Part shown: piece after piece, positions 48,967 through 57,710 of the stretch
Layout of the letters: each line of letters opens with the position of its first letter
Position numbering within the stretch: position 1 is the first letter of the stretch
Assembly: GCA_963626555.1 (NCBI GenBank)
Contig: CAVFXQ010000008.1
Span: 1-64,000, forward strand
Length of the DNA: 64,000 bases
Direction: 5' to 3'
Source: UBA1181 sp963626555
GTDB taxonomy: Bacteria > Bacteroidota > Bacteroidia > Bacteroidales > Paludibacteraceae
Position numbers and translations under genes: made by a program
Notes under the pieces: model-generated
Told to the model about the DNA's origin: nothing
Seen by the model: only the letters and a program-made list of their open reading frames with translations
Database searches by the model: none

Positions 48967-49596
48967 ATGGAGCAGATATTGAAATATTTCCCCAACTTGA
49001 CAGAACGTCAGAAAGAGCAGTTTGCCTCTCTTTACGATCTATACACCGATTGGAATAGTAAAATAAACGTGATTTCCCGTAAGGATATAGAAAATCTTTA
49101 TGAGCATCATGTCTTGCATTCGTTGGCGATTGCAAAGATTATCACTTTTCAACCAGAAACGCAGATTATGGATGTGGGTACGGGTGGAGGTTTTCCTGGA
49201 ATTCCGTTGGCGATTCTTTTCCCAACTTGCCATTTCCATTTGGTAGATTCTGTAGGTAAGAAGATTCGTGTTGCAACTGAGGTGGCTACGGCTATTGGGT
49301 TGGAGAATGTGACCTTTGCCTACGAGCGTGTGGAAGATGAAAAACAAAAATTTGAGTTTGTCGTTAGTCGTGCGGTGATGCCGTTAGGTGATTTGATGCG
49401 CTTGGTGTCAAAGAATGTTGTTACAAAGAACCCTAAGAATGCTTTGCCGAACGGAGTCATCTGTTTGAAAGGAGGCGAGTTGGCAGCGGAGGTGCAACCC
49501 TACCGAAAGATGGCAAGTGTTTTTGATGTGAGCGATTTCTTCTCGGAGGAGTATTTCAAGACGAAGAAGGCGGTTTATGTTCCAGTCGTAAAATGA
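48967..49596 (+). CDS. rsmG: 16S rRNA (guanine527-N7)-methyltransferase RsmG
   Basis: This 209-residue SAM-dependent methyltransferase has typical RsmG features: FPNLTERQKEQFASLYDLYTDWNSKINVISRKD at the N-terminus, the SAM motif IMDVGTGGGFPGIPLAILFP near residues 75-95, and VVSRAVMPLGDLM. The enzyme methylates G527 of 16S rRNA, and its loss gives low-level streptomycin resistance in other bacteria. The length agrees with the family (about 205-215). It is followed 6 bp later by pcm. Confidence 0.96.
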   Translation: MEQILKYFPNLTERQKEQFASLYDLYTDWNSKINVISRKDIENLYEHHVLHSLAIAKIITFQPETQIMDVGTGGGFPGIPLAILFPTCHFHLVDSVGKKIRVATEVATAIGLENVTFAYERVEDEKQKFEFVVSRAVMPLGDLMRLVSKNVVTKNPKNALPNGVICLKGGELAAEVQPYRKMASVFDVSDFFSEEYFKTKKAVYVPVVK

Positions 49597-49602
49597 GATG
49601 CC

Positions 49603-50253
49603 GTGGCTGATTTTGTCGGAAATAAGTTTGTAGCGCGTCGCAAAAGGTTGGTTGAGTTGTTGAGACAGAAAGGAATTTCGTCCGAGCGTGTGTTAATGGC
49701 TATTCAGTTGGTGCCACGCGAGTGTTTCATGCCTGCATCTATGTCTGAGTTGGCTTACGAAGACAAGGCATTCCCTATTGGTGCTGAGCAAACTATATCG
49801 CAGCCCTATACGGTGGCACGTCAGACGGATTTGCTGTGTCTGCGAGGTGAAGAGAAAGTGTTGGAGATTGGAACAGGGTCGGGCTATCAGACGGCAGTAC
49901 TCTTAGAATGTGGTTGTAGGGTCTATAGTGTTGAACGGATAGCCTCTTTGTATGAACATGCAAAAGAAAGGTTGTCGCGGTTAGACTATACGCCTTTTTT
50001 GAAAGAAGACGATGGTCACGAGGGTTGGCAGAGTAACGCTCCGTTTGACCGAATTATCATCACTGCTGGATGTAAGCAACTTCCTCAGAAACTATTAGGA
50101 CAGTTGGCAGTCGGCGGCATTATGGTGTTGCCGATAGAGAAGTCTGGTGAACTCCGATTGTGCCGTGTTGAGCGGAAAAGCGAATCCGATTTTCAGTCGG
50201 AGTTTTTTGAGACTTGTGCATTTGTTCCTATGTTGGAAGGAGTGGTGGAGTGA
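49603..50253 (+). CDS. pcm: Protein-L-isoaspartate O-methyltransferase
   Basis: This 216-residue enzyme starts at GTG 49603; a nearby ATG at 49598 is in another frame. The conserved order is VPRECFMP, IGAEQTISQPYTVA and the SAM-binding LEIGTGSGYQTAVL near residue 85, then DRIIITAGCKQLPQ, GGIMVLPI. The sequence lacks a signal peptide, so it repairs isoaspartyl residues in cytosolic proteins. It sits 6 bp after rsmG in a likely operon and is followed immediately by a 24-bp perfect palindrome. Confidence 0.95.
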   Translation: MADFVGNKFVARRKRLVELLRQKGISSERVLMAIQLVPRECFMPASMSELAYEDKAFPIGAEQTISQPYTVARQTDLLCLRGEEKVLEIGTGSGYQTAVLLECGCRVYSVERIASLYEHAKERLSRLDYTPFLKEDDGHEGWQSNAPFDRIIITAGCKQLPQKLLGQLAVGGIMVLPIEKSGELRLCRVERKSESDFQSEFFETCAFVPMLEGVVE

Positions 50254-50277
50254 AAAGTGAACGCATGCGTTCACTTT
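50254..50277. promoter_or_regulatory. 24-bp perfect palindrome after pcm
   Basis: The half-site AAAGTGAACGCA and its exact complement abut with no spacer and begin at the base after the pcm stop. As RNA it would fold to a 10-bp stem with a CATG loop, but no T-run follows. It could be an attenuating hairpin or an operator for the ABC ATPase gene that starts 10 bp later. Confidence 0.6.
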
Positions 50278-50286
50278 CTAAAATCT

Positions 50287-51036
50287 ATGAAAATGTCTGC
50301 AGAGATTTTTTCTTTAGAGAATTTGTCGATTGGATATGGTGGAAAAACACTGATGAATGGCGTTAATGCGAAGGTGGCATTAGGCAATTTTGTCGCTGTT
50401 TTAGGACCTAATGGAGTGGGAAAGACTACTTTATTACGGACGATAACGGGTTTTTTGCCTCCGCTGTCGGGAAATGTTTTTGTATGGAAAGATGGCGAAA
50501 AACAGTCTATGCGCTCGTCGTCTGTTGAGGCATGCGCATCGGTGGTAAGTGTGGTTTTTTCTCACAGATTGAATTTGTCTATGATGTCTGTTTGCGATTA
50601 TGTTGCGATTGGTCAATATCGGTTCTCAGACTGGATGGGTCGGTGTGATGAGCAACGGAAAACGAAAGTGAAGCAATTGTTGTCTGATTTACAGATAGAT
50701 GATTTGACTCATCGTAATGTGAGTGAGCTTTCTGATGGAGAGTTCCAACGTGTGGAAATAGCACGAGCATTAGCGCAAGATACACCTGCAATTGTGATGG
50801 ATGAACCCACCTCTCACTTAGATTATTGGAGTCGACGAGAAATTATGGGTCTGCTTCAACGTACATCGCACGAGAAAAACATTGCAATCATTGCTTGTAC
50901 GCATGAGATTGATTTGGCGGAGAAATATTGTGATGATTTTTGGTTGATGAAGCGAGGAGGCACATTTGAACAGACGACGAGGTTGGATAACGAGAAGATT
51001 GAGGAAATGTTTGTAAATTTAACTGGTAAACTTTAG
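50287..51036 (+). CDS. ABC transporter ATPase, FecE/BtuD-like (orphan)
   Basis: From the ATG at 50287 it has about 249 residues; a GTG at 50257 would begin inside the palindrome, and ATG 50293 is also possible. The domains follow ABC order: Walker A GPNGVGKTT, a Q-loop region in which the expected Gln is replaced by the VSVVFSHRLNLSMMSV stretch, the signature LSDGEFQRVEIARAL, Walker B AIVMDEPTSHLD and the switch His in CTHEIDLA. SxxEFQR signatures and length fit the iron-siderophore/heme/cobalamin import family (FecE, HmuV, BtuD). No permease or binding-protein gene is adjacent, so partners must be encoded elsewhere. The TonB receptor 8 kb away is one candidate user, by inference. Confidence 0.85.
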   Translation: MKMSAEIFSLENLSIGYGGKTLMNGVNAKVALGNFVAVLGPNGVGKTTLLRTITGFLPPLSGNVFVWKDGEKQSMRSSSVEACASVVSVVFSHRLNLSMMSVCDYVAIGQYRFSDWMGRCDEQRKTKVKQLLSDLQIDDLTHRNVSELSDGEFQRVEIARALAQDTPAIVMDEPTSHLDYWSRREIMGLLQRTSHEKNIAIIACTHEIDLAEKYCDDFWLMKRGGTFEQTTRLDNEKIEEMFVNLTGKL

Positions 51037-51040
51037 TGCT

Positions 51041-51571
51041 ATGGATAAATATATTCAATCGGATCGTTATCGTATTGGAAGACGTCCATTCTTATTTCAA
51101 GTGGTTATGAGGAAATGTGCAAGTTCAAGTGGCTTCTTGCAACTTATATATAGGGGTGTTTATAGGTATCTTTGTTCTAAAAGGGCTATAGAAATTTCTT
51201 GGAGAACTAAAATTGGATATGGGTTATATATTGGTCATGCGTACGGAATTACCATTAATGATCAAGTTAAAATTGGCAATAACTGTAATATACACAAAGG
51301 GGTAACCATAGGTCAGGAGAATAGGGGTGTTCGTAAGGGAGTCCCAACAATTGGCAATGATGTTTGGATTGGTGTAAATGCAACGATAGTTGGGAATGTT
51401 ACAATTGGCGACGATGTGTTGATTGCTCCGAACAGCTATGTTAATTGTGATGTGCCTTCTCATTCTATCGTTGTCGGTAACCCATGCTCTATTAAACATT
51501 GTGATAATGCAACTGAATATTATGTAAATAATAGATTTGTCGAAAGCGATATGTTTAAGTCTTTGCCATAA
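51041..51571 (+). CDS. Serine acetyltransferase-like hexapeptide (LbH) protein
   Basis: This 176-residue protein has an N-terminal helical part (residues 1-55), then a left-handed beta-helix with YIGHAYGITINDQVKIGNN, HKGVTIGQ, and PTIGNDVWIGVNATIVGNVTIGDDVLIAPNSYV. GH and HKGVTIG motifs are those of the CysE/serine-acetyltransferase branch, but the protein is much shorter than CysE (about 270) and lacks its N-terminal domain. Short CysE-like enzymes often acetylate surface polysaccharides. It begins 4 bp after the ABC ATPase stop, and a bidirectional terminator follows. Confidence 0.8.
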   Translation: MDKYIQSDRYRIGRRPFLFQVVMRKCASSSGFLQLIYRGVYRYLCSKRAIEISWRTKIGYGLYIGHAYGITINDQVKIGNNCNIHKGVTIGQENRGVRKGVPTIGNDVWIGVNATIVGNVTIGDDVLIAPNSYVNCDVPSHSIVVGNPCSIKHCDNATEYYVNNRFVESDMFKSLP

Positions 51572-51575
51572 AATA

Positions 51576-51613
51576 AAAGAAAGGATTCTAAGTTTCCTCA
51601 GAATCCTTTCTTT
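51576..51613. terminator. Bidirectional terminator between convergent genes
   Basis: A 14-bp perfect stem (AAAGAAAGGATTCT with its complement) around a 10-nt loop has an A-rich left and T-rich right side. It serves the acyltransferase gene on the plus strand and asnS on the minus strand. Confidence 0.85.
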
Positions 51614-51635
51614 ATAGTTTTTGTTTGTACTCCGG

Positions 51636-53036
51636 TTAGAAATCTGCTGTTTTTGGTGTGCGTGGGAATGGAATGACATCGCGAATGTTCTGCATGCCTG
51701 TTACGAATAACATCAGACGCTCGAAGCCTAAGCCGAAACCAGCGTGCGGACAAGTTCCGTATTTACGAGTGTCCAAATACCACCACATGTCTTTCATCGG
51801 GATATTCAACTCGGTGATTCTTCCCATCAGCTTGTCGTAGTTCTCCTCTCTGACACTTCCTCCGATGATTTCTCCAATCTGAGGGAAAAGGACATCTGTC
51901 CCTTGCACCGTCTTGTTGTCTTCGTTGATCTTCATGTAGAATGCTTTGATCTCCTTCGGATAGTCTATCATGATGACAGGACGTTTGAAATGCTCTTCAA
52001 CTAAGTAACGTTCATGCTCGCTGGCAAGGTCGCAACCCCAATATACAGGGAATTCAAATTTCTTTCCATTCTTGATGGCTTCTTCCAATATTTTGACACC
52101 CTCGGTATAGGGCAAACGAACGAACTCAGATTTTGCGACGGCTTGCAAACGCTCAATCAGTCCGTTGTCAATCATCTTGTTCAAGAACTGAAGGTCGTCC
52201 TGGCAATGCTCTAATGCCCAGTTGACGCAGAATTTGATGAACTCTTCTTCTAAGTCCATCAGTTCAGGAAGATCCATGAAGGCGATTTCAGGCTCAATCA
52301 TCCAGAACTCTGCCAAGTGGCGTGGTGTGTTGGAGTTCTCAGCACGGAACGTCGGTCCGAAAGTGTAGATAGCCCCCAATGCGGTTGCACCTAACTCACC
52401 CTCCAACTGACCAGAAACGGTGAGGCTGGTAGGTTTGCCGAAGAAATCATCATCGTAGCGGATATTACCGTTCTCATCTTTCTTGAGGTTGTAGAGGTTT
52501 TGTGTAGTTACTTGGAACATCTGACCTGCACCCTCACAGTCGGACGCTGTGATGATAGGTGTGTGGAAGTAGTAATACCCTTTTTGATGGAAGAACGTGT
52601 GGATGGCAAATGCCATGTTGTGGCGAAGACGAAGCACCGCACTGAAAGTGTTGGTGCGGGGACGCAAGTGGGCAATTTCGCGTAAGAATTCCATAGTGTG
52701 CCCTTTCTTTTGCAACGGATAGGTATTATCTGCCGTTCCGTACACCTCAATGGAAGAGGCTTGGATCTCTACTGCTTGTCCGCCACCCATTGATTCAACC
52801 AATTTCCCGACAACGCTTAAACAAGCGCCCGTCGTGATAGTCTTCATCAACTCGTCATCAAATTTGGTAACGTCGGCTACAATCTGAATATTATTGATGG
52901 TTGAGCCATCGTTCAATGCGATGAAATTGACACTTTTATTGCCACGTTTGGTGCGAACCCAACCTTTTACATTGATGTCTTCTCCGTATGTTGTGCACTT
53001 CAATGCGTCCACAACTCTCGTTCTACGAATTGCCAT
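51636..53036 (-). CDS. asnS: Asparagine--tRNA ligase
   Basis: This 466-residue class II synthetase has an N-terminal OB-fold anticodon-binding domain (residues ~15-110, GWVRTKRGNKSVNFIALNDGS). The catalytic domain contains FHTPIITASDCEGAGQMFQV, motif 2 FRAENSNTPRHLAEFWMIEPEIAF and motif 3 GFGLGFERLMLFVTGMQNIRDVIPFPRTP. The ENSNT..H..EF wording separates AsnRS from AspRS. The length is typical. The gene starts 47 bp after the argS stop on the same strand, so both are probably co-transcribed. Confidence 0.97.
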   Translation of the reverse strand: MAIRRTRVVDALKCTTYGEDINVKGWVRTKRGNKSVNFIALNDGSTINNIQIVADVTKFDDELMKTITTGACLSVVGKLVESMGGGQAVEIQASSIEVYGTADNTYPLQKKGHTMEFLREIAHLRPRTNTFSAVLRLRHNMAFAIHTFFHQKGYYYFHTPIITASDCEGAGQMFQVTTQNLYNLKKDENGNIRYDDDFFGKPTSLTVSGQLEGELGATALGAIYTFGPTFRAENSNTPRHLAEFWMIEPEIAFMDLPELMDLEEEFIKFCVNWALEHCQDDLQFLNKMIDNGLIERLQAVAKSEFVRLPYTEGVKILEEAIKNGKKFEFPVYWGCDLASEHERYLVEEHFKRPVIMIDYPKEIKAFYMKINEDNKTVQGTDVLFPQIGEIIGGSVREENYDKLMGRITELNIPMKDMWWYLDTRKYGTCPHAGFGLGFERLMLFVTGMQNIRDVIPFPRTPKTADF

Positions 53037-53083
53037 AATTCTATCTGCTATTTATTTCTTATATTCAGTTGATTATTAGATGA

Positions 53084-54877
53084 TTACATTCTCTCTGGTA
53101 CCTCAATTCCTAATAGACCCATTCCAGTTTTGACCACCGCTGCAATTTTCTTTGAGAGAAGCAGACGGAAATTGCGTAAAGCCTCGTTTTCTTCTTTCAA
53201 GATTGAGAAATCGTGGTAGAAAGAATTGTATTGTTTCACCAGGTCGTATATGTAGTTGGCGATGAGTGCCGGACTGTATTCTTTTCCTGCTTGCTCGACA
53301 ATACTTGGGAATGAGGCAACGAATTGAATCAGATTTGCCTCTGTGTCTGAGAGTTTTATATTGTCATCAACCTTGTCGCCTAATTGGAGTCCTTGTTCTG
53401 TAGCCTTGCGGAGAACGGAACAGATACGCGCGTGGGTGTATTGGATGAAAGGACCTGTGTTTCCGTTGAAGTCAATAGACTCTTTGGGATTGAAGAGCAT
53501 GTTTTTGCGAGGGTCTACTTTAAGAATGAAATATTTCAAAGCACCCAATCCGCAGATACGTGCGATTTCGTTGGCTTCTTGCTCTGATATATTGTCCATC
53601 TTTCCTAATTCGGAAGAGACCTCCTTGGCGGTGCTGATCATCTCGTCCATCAAATCGTCTGCGTCGACAACCGTACCTTCGCGAGATTTCATTTTGCCCT
53701 CAGGCAACTCCACCATTCCGTAGGAGAAGTGAACCAAGTCTTTACCCCACGAGAAGCCGAGGCGGTCGAGGAGAATAGACAACACCTGGAAGTGGTAGTT
53801 CTGTTCGTTCCCCACCACATATATCATTTTCGTAATGTCGAATTCTTTGAAACGTTGGGTGGCAGTCCCTATGTCTTGTGTCATATAGACGGAGGTTCCA
53901 TCGGCACGGAGCAAGAGTTTCTCGTCCAATCCATCCTTGGTCAAGTCGGCCCAAACAGAGCCATCCTCGCGACGGTAGAAGAGACCTTTCTCAAGTCCTT
54001 CGTTCACTTTTGCCTTTCCATCTATATAAGTGGTTGACTCATAATAAATCTTGTCGAAAGAGACTCCGAGGCGTTTGTAAGTCTCGTCGAATCCTGCGTA
54101 TACCCAGCTGTTCATTTCTGCCCAGAGTTTGCGTACTTCTGGGTCTCCGTCCTCCCATTTCTTCAACATGGCTTGAGCCTCTTGAAGAATAGGAGCTTGT
54201 TTTTTTGCTTCTTCTTCTGTCAATCCTTTTTCTATAAGCTCGTTGACTTCCGCTTTGTAGGCTTTGTCGAAAGCAACGTAGTAGTCGCCTACGAGGTGGT
54301 CTCCTTTTTTGCCTGAAGAAGCAGGAGTTTCACCTTTGCCGAATTTCTGCCATGCGAGCATGGACTTGCAGATGTGGATGCCACGGTCGTTGACAATGTT
54401 CGTCTTGATGACGCGCAGACCATTCGCTTCGAGGATGCGGCAGAGGCTGTAGCCGAGCAGGTTGTTGCGAACATGCCCTAAGTGGAGTGGTTTGTTGGTG
54501 TTCGGCGAAGAGTATTCCACCATATAGAGAGGAGCGTCTGGTTTCACCTCTTTCAATCCGAAGTGGTCGTTCGCCAAAATGGCGTTGAGCGTGTCCACCC
54601 AGACATTCTGAGCAATGACGAGGTTGAGAAACCCTTTGATGACATTAAATTTCTCTATAGTAGGGGTCGCAGCGACGAGGGCATTGCCGATTTCTTCAGC
54701 AGTCTCTTCAGGCTTTTTCTTCGACATTTTCACGAAAGGGAACACCACGAGGGTAAGGTCGCCTTCGAACTCCTTCTTAGTGGTCTGCAGTTGGATCAAC
54801 TTGCTGTCGACAGGTTGTCCGTAGAGGTTTTCTATAACCTTTTGAGCAGACTTGGCTACAATTTCTTCTACATTCAT
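53084..54877 (-). CDS. argS: Arginine--tRNA ligase
   Basis: This 597-residue class I synthetase has an N-terminal Add-1 domain (~1-100), the HIGH-type signature HLGH in SSPNTNKPLHLGHVRNNL near residue 130, and the KMSKS region as GKMKSREGTVVDADDLMDE near 380, the degenerate form common in ArgRS. The C-terminal DALR anticodon-binding domain follows (~475-597) with the GLLGIEVPERM end. The length is normal. A -7 box candidate lies upstream at 54920-54927. A terminator for the HU gene separates the two transcription units. Confidence 0.97.
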   Translation of the reverse strand: MNVEEIVAKSAQKVIENLYGQPVDSKLIQLQTTKKEFEGDLTLVVFPFVKMSKKKPEETAEEIGNALVAATPTIEKFNVIKGFLNLVIAQNVWVDTLNAILANDHFGLKEVKPDAPLYMVEYSSPNTNKPLHLGHVRNNLLGYSLCRILEANGLRVIKTNIVNDRGIHICKSMLAWQKFGKGETPASSGKKGDHLVGDYYVAFDKAYKAEVNELIEKGLTEEEAKKQAPILQEAQAMLKKWEDGDPEVRKLWAEMNSWVYAGFDETYKRLGVSFDKIYYESTTYIDGKAKVNEGLEKGLFYRREDGSVWADLTKDGLDEKLLLRADGTSVYMTQDIGTATQRFKEFDITKMIYVVGNEQNYHFQVLSILLDRLGFSWGKDLVHFSYGMVELPEGKMKSREGTVVDADDLMDEMISTAKEVSSELGKMDNISEQEANEIARICGLGALKYFILKVDPRKNMLFNPKESIDFNGNTGPFIQYTHARICSVLRKATEQGLQLGDKVDDNIKLSDTEANLIQFVASFPSIVEQAGKEYSPALIANYIYDLVKQYNSFYHDFSILKEENEALRNFRLLLSKKIAAVVKTGMGLLGIEVPERM

Positions 54878-54919
54878 ATTTTATGTTGATACGATATCGT
54901 TATACTATTGGTTGAGTTG

Positions 54920-54927
54920 CAAAAATA
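54920..54927 (-). promoter_or_regulatory. -7 box candidate of argS
   Basis: On the minus strand TATTTTTG matches TAnnTTTG, 42 bp upstream of the start codon. The possible -33 TTG would lie within the HU terminator hairpin at a spacing of 22 bp. Confidence 0.4.
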
Positions 54928-54931
54928 CAAC

Positions 54932-54959
54932 AAAAAGGGGAGGTATAGACAACCTCCCC
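54932..54959 (-). terminator. Terminator of the HU gene
   Basis: On the minus strand GGGGAGGT pairs with ACCTCCCC around a 7-nt loop and is followed by TTTTTG. A T-run on the other side makes it possibly bidirectional. Confidence 0.85.
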
Positions 54960-55001
54960 GTGTTTTTTCGACAATACAACGGTCAGAAAGACGGTAATTC
55001 C

Positions 55002-55274
55002 TTATTTGATAACCTCTTCCAACTTTGCTCCAGCCTTGAATTTAACGACTTTCTTGGCTGCGATTGTGATTTTCTCTTTCGTACGAGGATTGACTCCTTG
55101 ACGCTCAGCGTTTTCTTTGACTGAGAAAGTTCCCCAACCCAAGAGTGCTAACTGGTCGCCTGCTTTGAGGACATCAGCGACAACATCTTGAAAAGCCTCG
55201 ATTGCTTTCTGGCTATCTGCTTTAGAAAGACCAGATTTGTCAGCGACAGCGGCAATAAATTCTGTTTTGTTCAT
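55002..55274 (-). CDS. HU-family DNA-binding protein
   Basis: This protein has 90 residues from the ATG at 55274; an upstream in-frame start would add eleven residues not found in HU. The sequence MNKTEFIAAVADKSGLSKADSQKAIEAF opens the helical dimerisation part. The DNA-binding arm contains GxFxVxxRxxRxGxNPxTxExI-like residues (GWGTFSVKENAERQGVNPRTKEKI). A Lys-rich end (AAKKVVKFKAGAKLEEVIK) closes the fold. HU dimers bend and compact DNA. It is an independent transcription unit, with a promoter-like site and a terminator. Confidence 0.96.
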   Translation of the reverse strand: MNKTEFIAAVADKSGLSKADSQKAIEAFQDVVADVLKAGDQLALLGWGTFSVKENAERQGVNPRTKEKITIAAKKVVKFKAGAKLEEVIK

Positions 55275-55303
55275 TGTAATATAATTATGAATAAAATGGT
55301 CGT

Positions 55304-55334
55304 GCAATATAGTATAAATTTTTCATTTGCCAAA
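55304..55334 (-). promoter_or_regulatory. Promoter candidate of the HU gene
   Basis: On the minus strand TTTG (complement of 55331-55334), 19 bp, TATATTGC (55304-55311) matches the Bacteroidota consensus except in the last two bases. It lies 30 bp from the start codon. Confidence 0.55.
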
Positions 55335-55367
55335 TTTTTTTGCCTATCTTTACAAGCCATTTAGAAA

Positions 55368-56813
55368 ATGTTGGTGATGAGAAAATCCCTGAAAAAGAAG
55401 ACGTTTTTTGGATTTGTATGGACATCCATTGAGAAGTCTGGGCAACTTGTCATTCAGTTTATAGTCGGGGTTCTCTTGTCGCGTCAATTGTCGCCAGAAG
55501 ACTATGGCATAATGGGAATGATAGCCATTTTTATAGGCATCTCGTCTGTCATTATTGATGCAGGGTTTGGTAGTGCATTGATACAGAAAAAAGATAGAAA
55601 TGAGGATGATTACTCTACCTGTTTCTATTTCAATGTTTTGGTTGGACTCCTATTATATATAATTCTTTGGTTTTCGTCTTCCGTAATATCTGATTTTTAT
55701 GAGGCTCCGATCTTGTGCGATATTGTAAAGGTGTCGGGAGTCGCATTGATACTCAACTCTTTGTGTGTGTCGCAGGTGGCTAAGCTGCGGTCGGAGTTGC
55801 GGTTTAAGGAGATAATGATCATCACACTTGTTACGCGTTTGTTGTCTGGCATCGGTGCGTTGGCTATGGCGTATATGGGCTATGGCGTGTGGGCGTTGGT
55901 GTTTCAGCAAGTCTGTTTTGGAGCAGTATATTTTCTCTCAATAGAGATTTGTATGAGATGGCATCCGAAACTTTCATTCTCGATAAACTCCTTCAAACAT
56001 TTATTTTCTTTTGGCTCAAAATTACTTTGTTCAAGTCTGATAGACACGATATGCAATAATATCTATACGTTAGTGATTGGGAAATTTTTCTCTGTTAGTC
56101 ATGTAGGGTATTACAGCAGAGCCAAAGGTTATGCGGTGCTGCCGTCCAACACTTTGATGTATACGATTATGAAAGTGGCCTATCCTGTGATGTCGGAGAT
56201 TCAGAATGAGGAGGAGCATTTACGAGCTGCGTATATGAAGTTTTTGAGAATGACTGCCTTTTTGTTATGCCCGACTATTTTATGTCTGATAGTACTTGCG
56301 AAGCCTTTTATTGTTGTTCTGATTGGTGAAAAATGGCTTCCTGTTGTTCCCTTGTTTCAGATTTTGTGTGTTGGGGCTTTCTTTGAACCCTTAAACCAGT
56401 TGAATATAAATGTGTTGTATGTGAAGGGGAGAACAGATATGGTTTTAAAATTGGAGATTATCAAAAAGCCAGTTGCGTTTGCTCTTTTGTTTGTGACGAT
56501 TCCATTAGGGTTGAAATGGATTTGTATTGGACAGTCTCTCTATTGCTTTATCGCATATTGTGTAAATTGCTATTGTTCGGGGAAATATTTGGATTTTGGA
56601 CTTTTCAAACAAATGCGAACAAATGTTCCTATCATACTTAATTCGTTTATTGTGAGTTCGTTGTGTTATTGTTGCGTATTCCTCTTTGAAAGTTTGTATC
56701 TTCAGTTGATAGGAGGAGTTTTGACGAGTGTTGTAGCCTATCTTTTCATCGCTTACAAGTCAAAAGATGAGTCTCTGCTGGATTTGAAGGATATTGCAAA
56801 ACGAGTACTATGA
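55368..56813 (+). CDS. Wzx-like lipopolysaccharide/oligosaccharide flippase
   Basis: This 481-residue membrane protein has about fourteen hydrophobic segments in the MOP-superfamily layout. It opens with KKKTFFGFVWTSIEKSGQLVIQFIVGVLLSRQLSPEDYGIMGM, the typical first helix and loop of WzxC-like flippases, and includes IDAGFGSALIQKKDRNEDDYST. Flippases of this type carry undecaprenyl-linked repeat units across the inner membrane. The start may be ATG 55368 or ATG 55377. It is separated from the main glycan cluster by about 6.5 kb of housekeeping genes, so the flippase belongs to that pathway only by inference. It is divergent from the HU gene. Confidence 0.88.
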   Translation: MLVMRKSLKKKTFFGFVWTSIEKSGQLVIQFIVGVLLSRQLSPEDYGIMGMIAIFIGISSVIIDAGFGSALIQKKDRNEDDYSTCFYFNVLVGLLLYIILWFSSSVISDFYEAPILCDIVKVSGVALILNSLCVSQVAKLRSELRFKEIMIITLVTRLLSGIGALAMAYMGYGVWALVFQQVCFGAVYFLSIEICMRWHPKLSFSINSFKHLFSFGSKLLCSSLIDTICNNIYTLVIGKFFSVSHVGYYSRAKGYAVLPSNTLMYTIMKVAYPVMSEIQNEEEHLRAAYMKFLRMTAFLLCPTILCLIVLAKPFIVVLIGEKWLPVVPLFQILCVGAFFEPLNQLNINVLYVKGRTDMVLKLEIIKKPVAFALLFVTIPLGLKWICIGQSLYCFIAYCVNCYCSGKYLDFGLFKQMRTNVPIILNSFIVSSLCYCCVFLFESLYLQLIGGVLTSVVAYLFIAYKSKDESLLDLKDIAKRVL

Positions 56814-56888
56814 TGAAGATGTGAAGAATTAATCTGTTTGCAGGTTGTCATATTTATGAAGGAGACGTATTATTAGCGTTAAATCTCT

Positions 56889-56896
56889 TATCTTTG
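56889..56896 (+). promoter_or_regulatory. -7 box candidate upstream of the rhomboid pair
   Basis: TATCTTTG matches TAnnTTTG, 30 bp before the ATG at 56927. No clear TTTG stands 19-21 bp further upstream. Confidence 0.5.
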
Positions 56897-56926
56897 CCCC
56901 ACAAAAACACTTTTAAACAATGCGTT

Positions 56927-57697
56927 ATGCAACTAAAATCTCAATCTGATAGTAATTCAGGATTCCTTTCTTCTCTTCCTCCTGCTACGAAGCATCTCTT
57001 GATTATCAATGTGTTGGTGTGGTTGGCTACATTTGCTTTGTTGAAGTCAAATTCGGGGATAGATTTGTTCCAGGTGTTAGGTCTGCACTATTTCAAGGGA
57101 ACAGACTTCCACTTCTACCAACTGTTCACCTATATGTTTATGCATAGTTTGTCCTTTAGCCACATATTTTTCAATATGTTCGCTTTGTGGATGTTCGGTA
57201 CGGTGTTGGAACGCAATTTTGGTACGAAGTTCTTCCTCTTCTTCTACGTCGTGGCAGGTTTAGGAGCAGGCGTGTTGCAAGAATTGACTTGGATGTACGA
57301 TCTCCGTCCGTTTGCCGAGGAGATTGCTCGGTGGATGAACACGGATCTTTCCGAGGGCTTGAATGTACATGACAAGATTGTCTATTCGGTGGACGAACTG
57401 ACGCAATGGGTGCACGAATCCTATTATAACCGCTTCACGACGGTGGGAGCTTCGGGTTCTGTCTTCGGACTGCTTGCAGGTTTCGCCATGCTGTTCCCTA
57501 ATCAGCCGATGTATATTATGTTCATTCCGATTCCTATAAAAGCCAAATATGTGATGATTGGCTATGCGGCTATCGAACTCTTCTGCGGTGTGCAGAACTT
57601 TTCTTGGGATAATGTTGCACATTTCGCTCACCTTGGTGGTGCTATCGTCGGGGTTATCCTCTGTGTGATGTGGAAACGAGGAATGCTCAGATTTTAA
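56927..57697 (+). CDS. Rhomboid family intramembrane serine protease
   Basis: This protein has 256 residues from the ATG at 56927; a TTG at 56894 overlaps the promoter box and is unlikely. It has about six membrane helices. The Asn/His of HxxxN (SHIFFNMFALWMFG) lies in helix 2, the nucleophile Ser is in GASGSVFG and the base His in HFAHLGGAIVG, so both catalytic residues are intact. An insertion of about 60 residues (YDLRPFAEEIARW to YYNRF) between helices 3 and 4 fits Bacteroidota rhomboids. It cleaves membrane proteins within the bilayer; substrates are unknown. The second rhomboid gene begins 13 bp downstream. Confidence 0.93.
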   Translation: MQLKSQSDSNSGFLSSLPPATKHLLIINVLVWLATFALLKSNSGIDLFQVLGLHYFKGTDFHFYQLFTYMFMHSLSFSHIFFNMFALWMFGTVLERNFGTKFFLFFYVVAGLGAGVLQELTWMYDLRPFAEEIARWMNTDLSEGLNVHDKIVYSVDELTQWVHESYYNRFTTVGASGSVFGLLAGFAMLFPNQPMYIMFIPIPIKAKYVMIGYAAIELFCGVQNFSWDNVAHFAHLGGAIVGVILCVMWKRGMLRF

Positions 57698-57710
57698 TTG
57701 TTGAATACGA

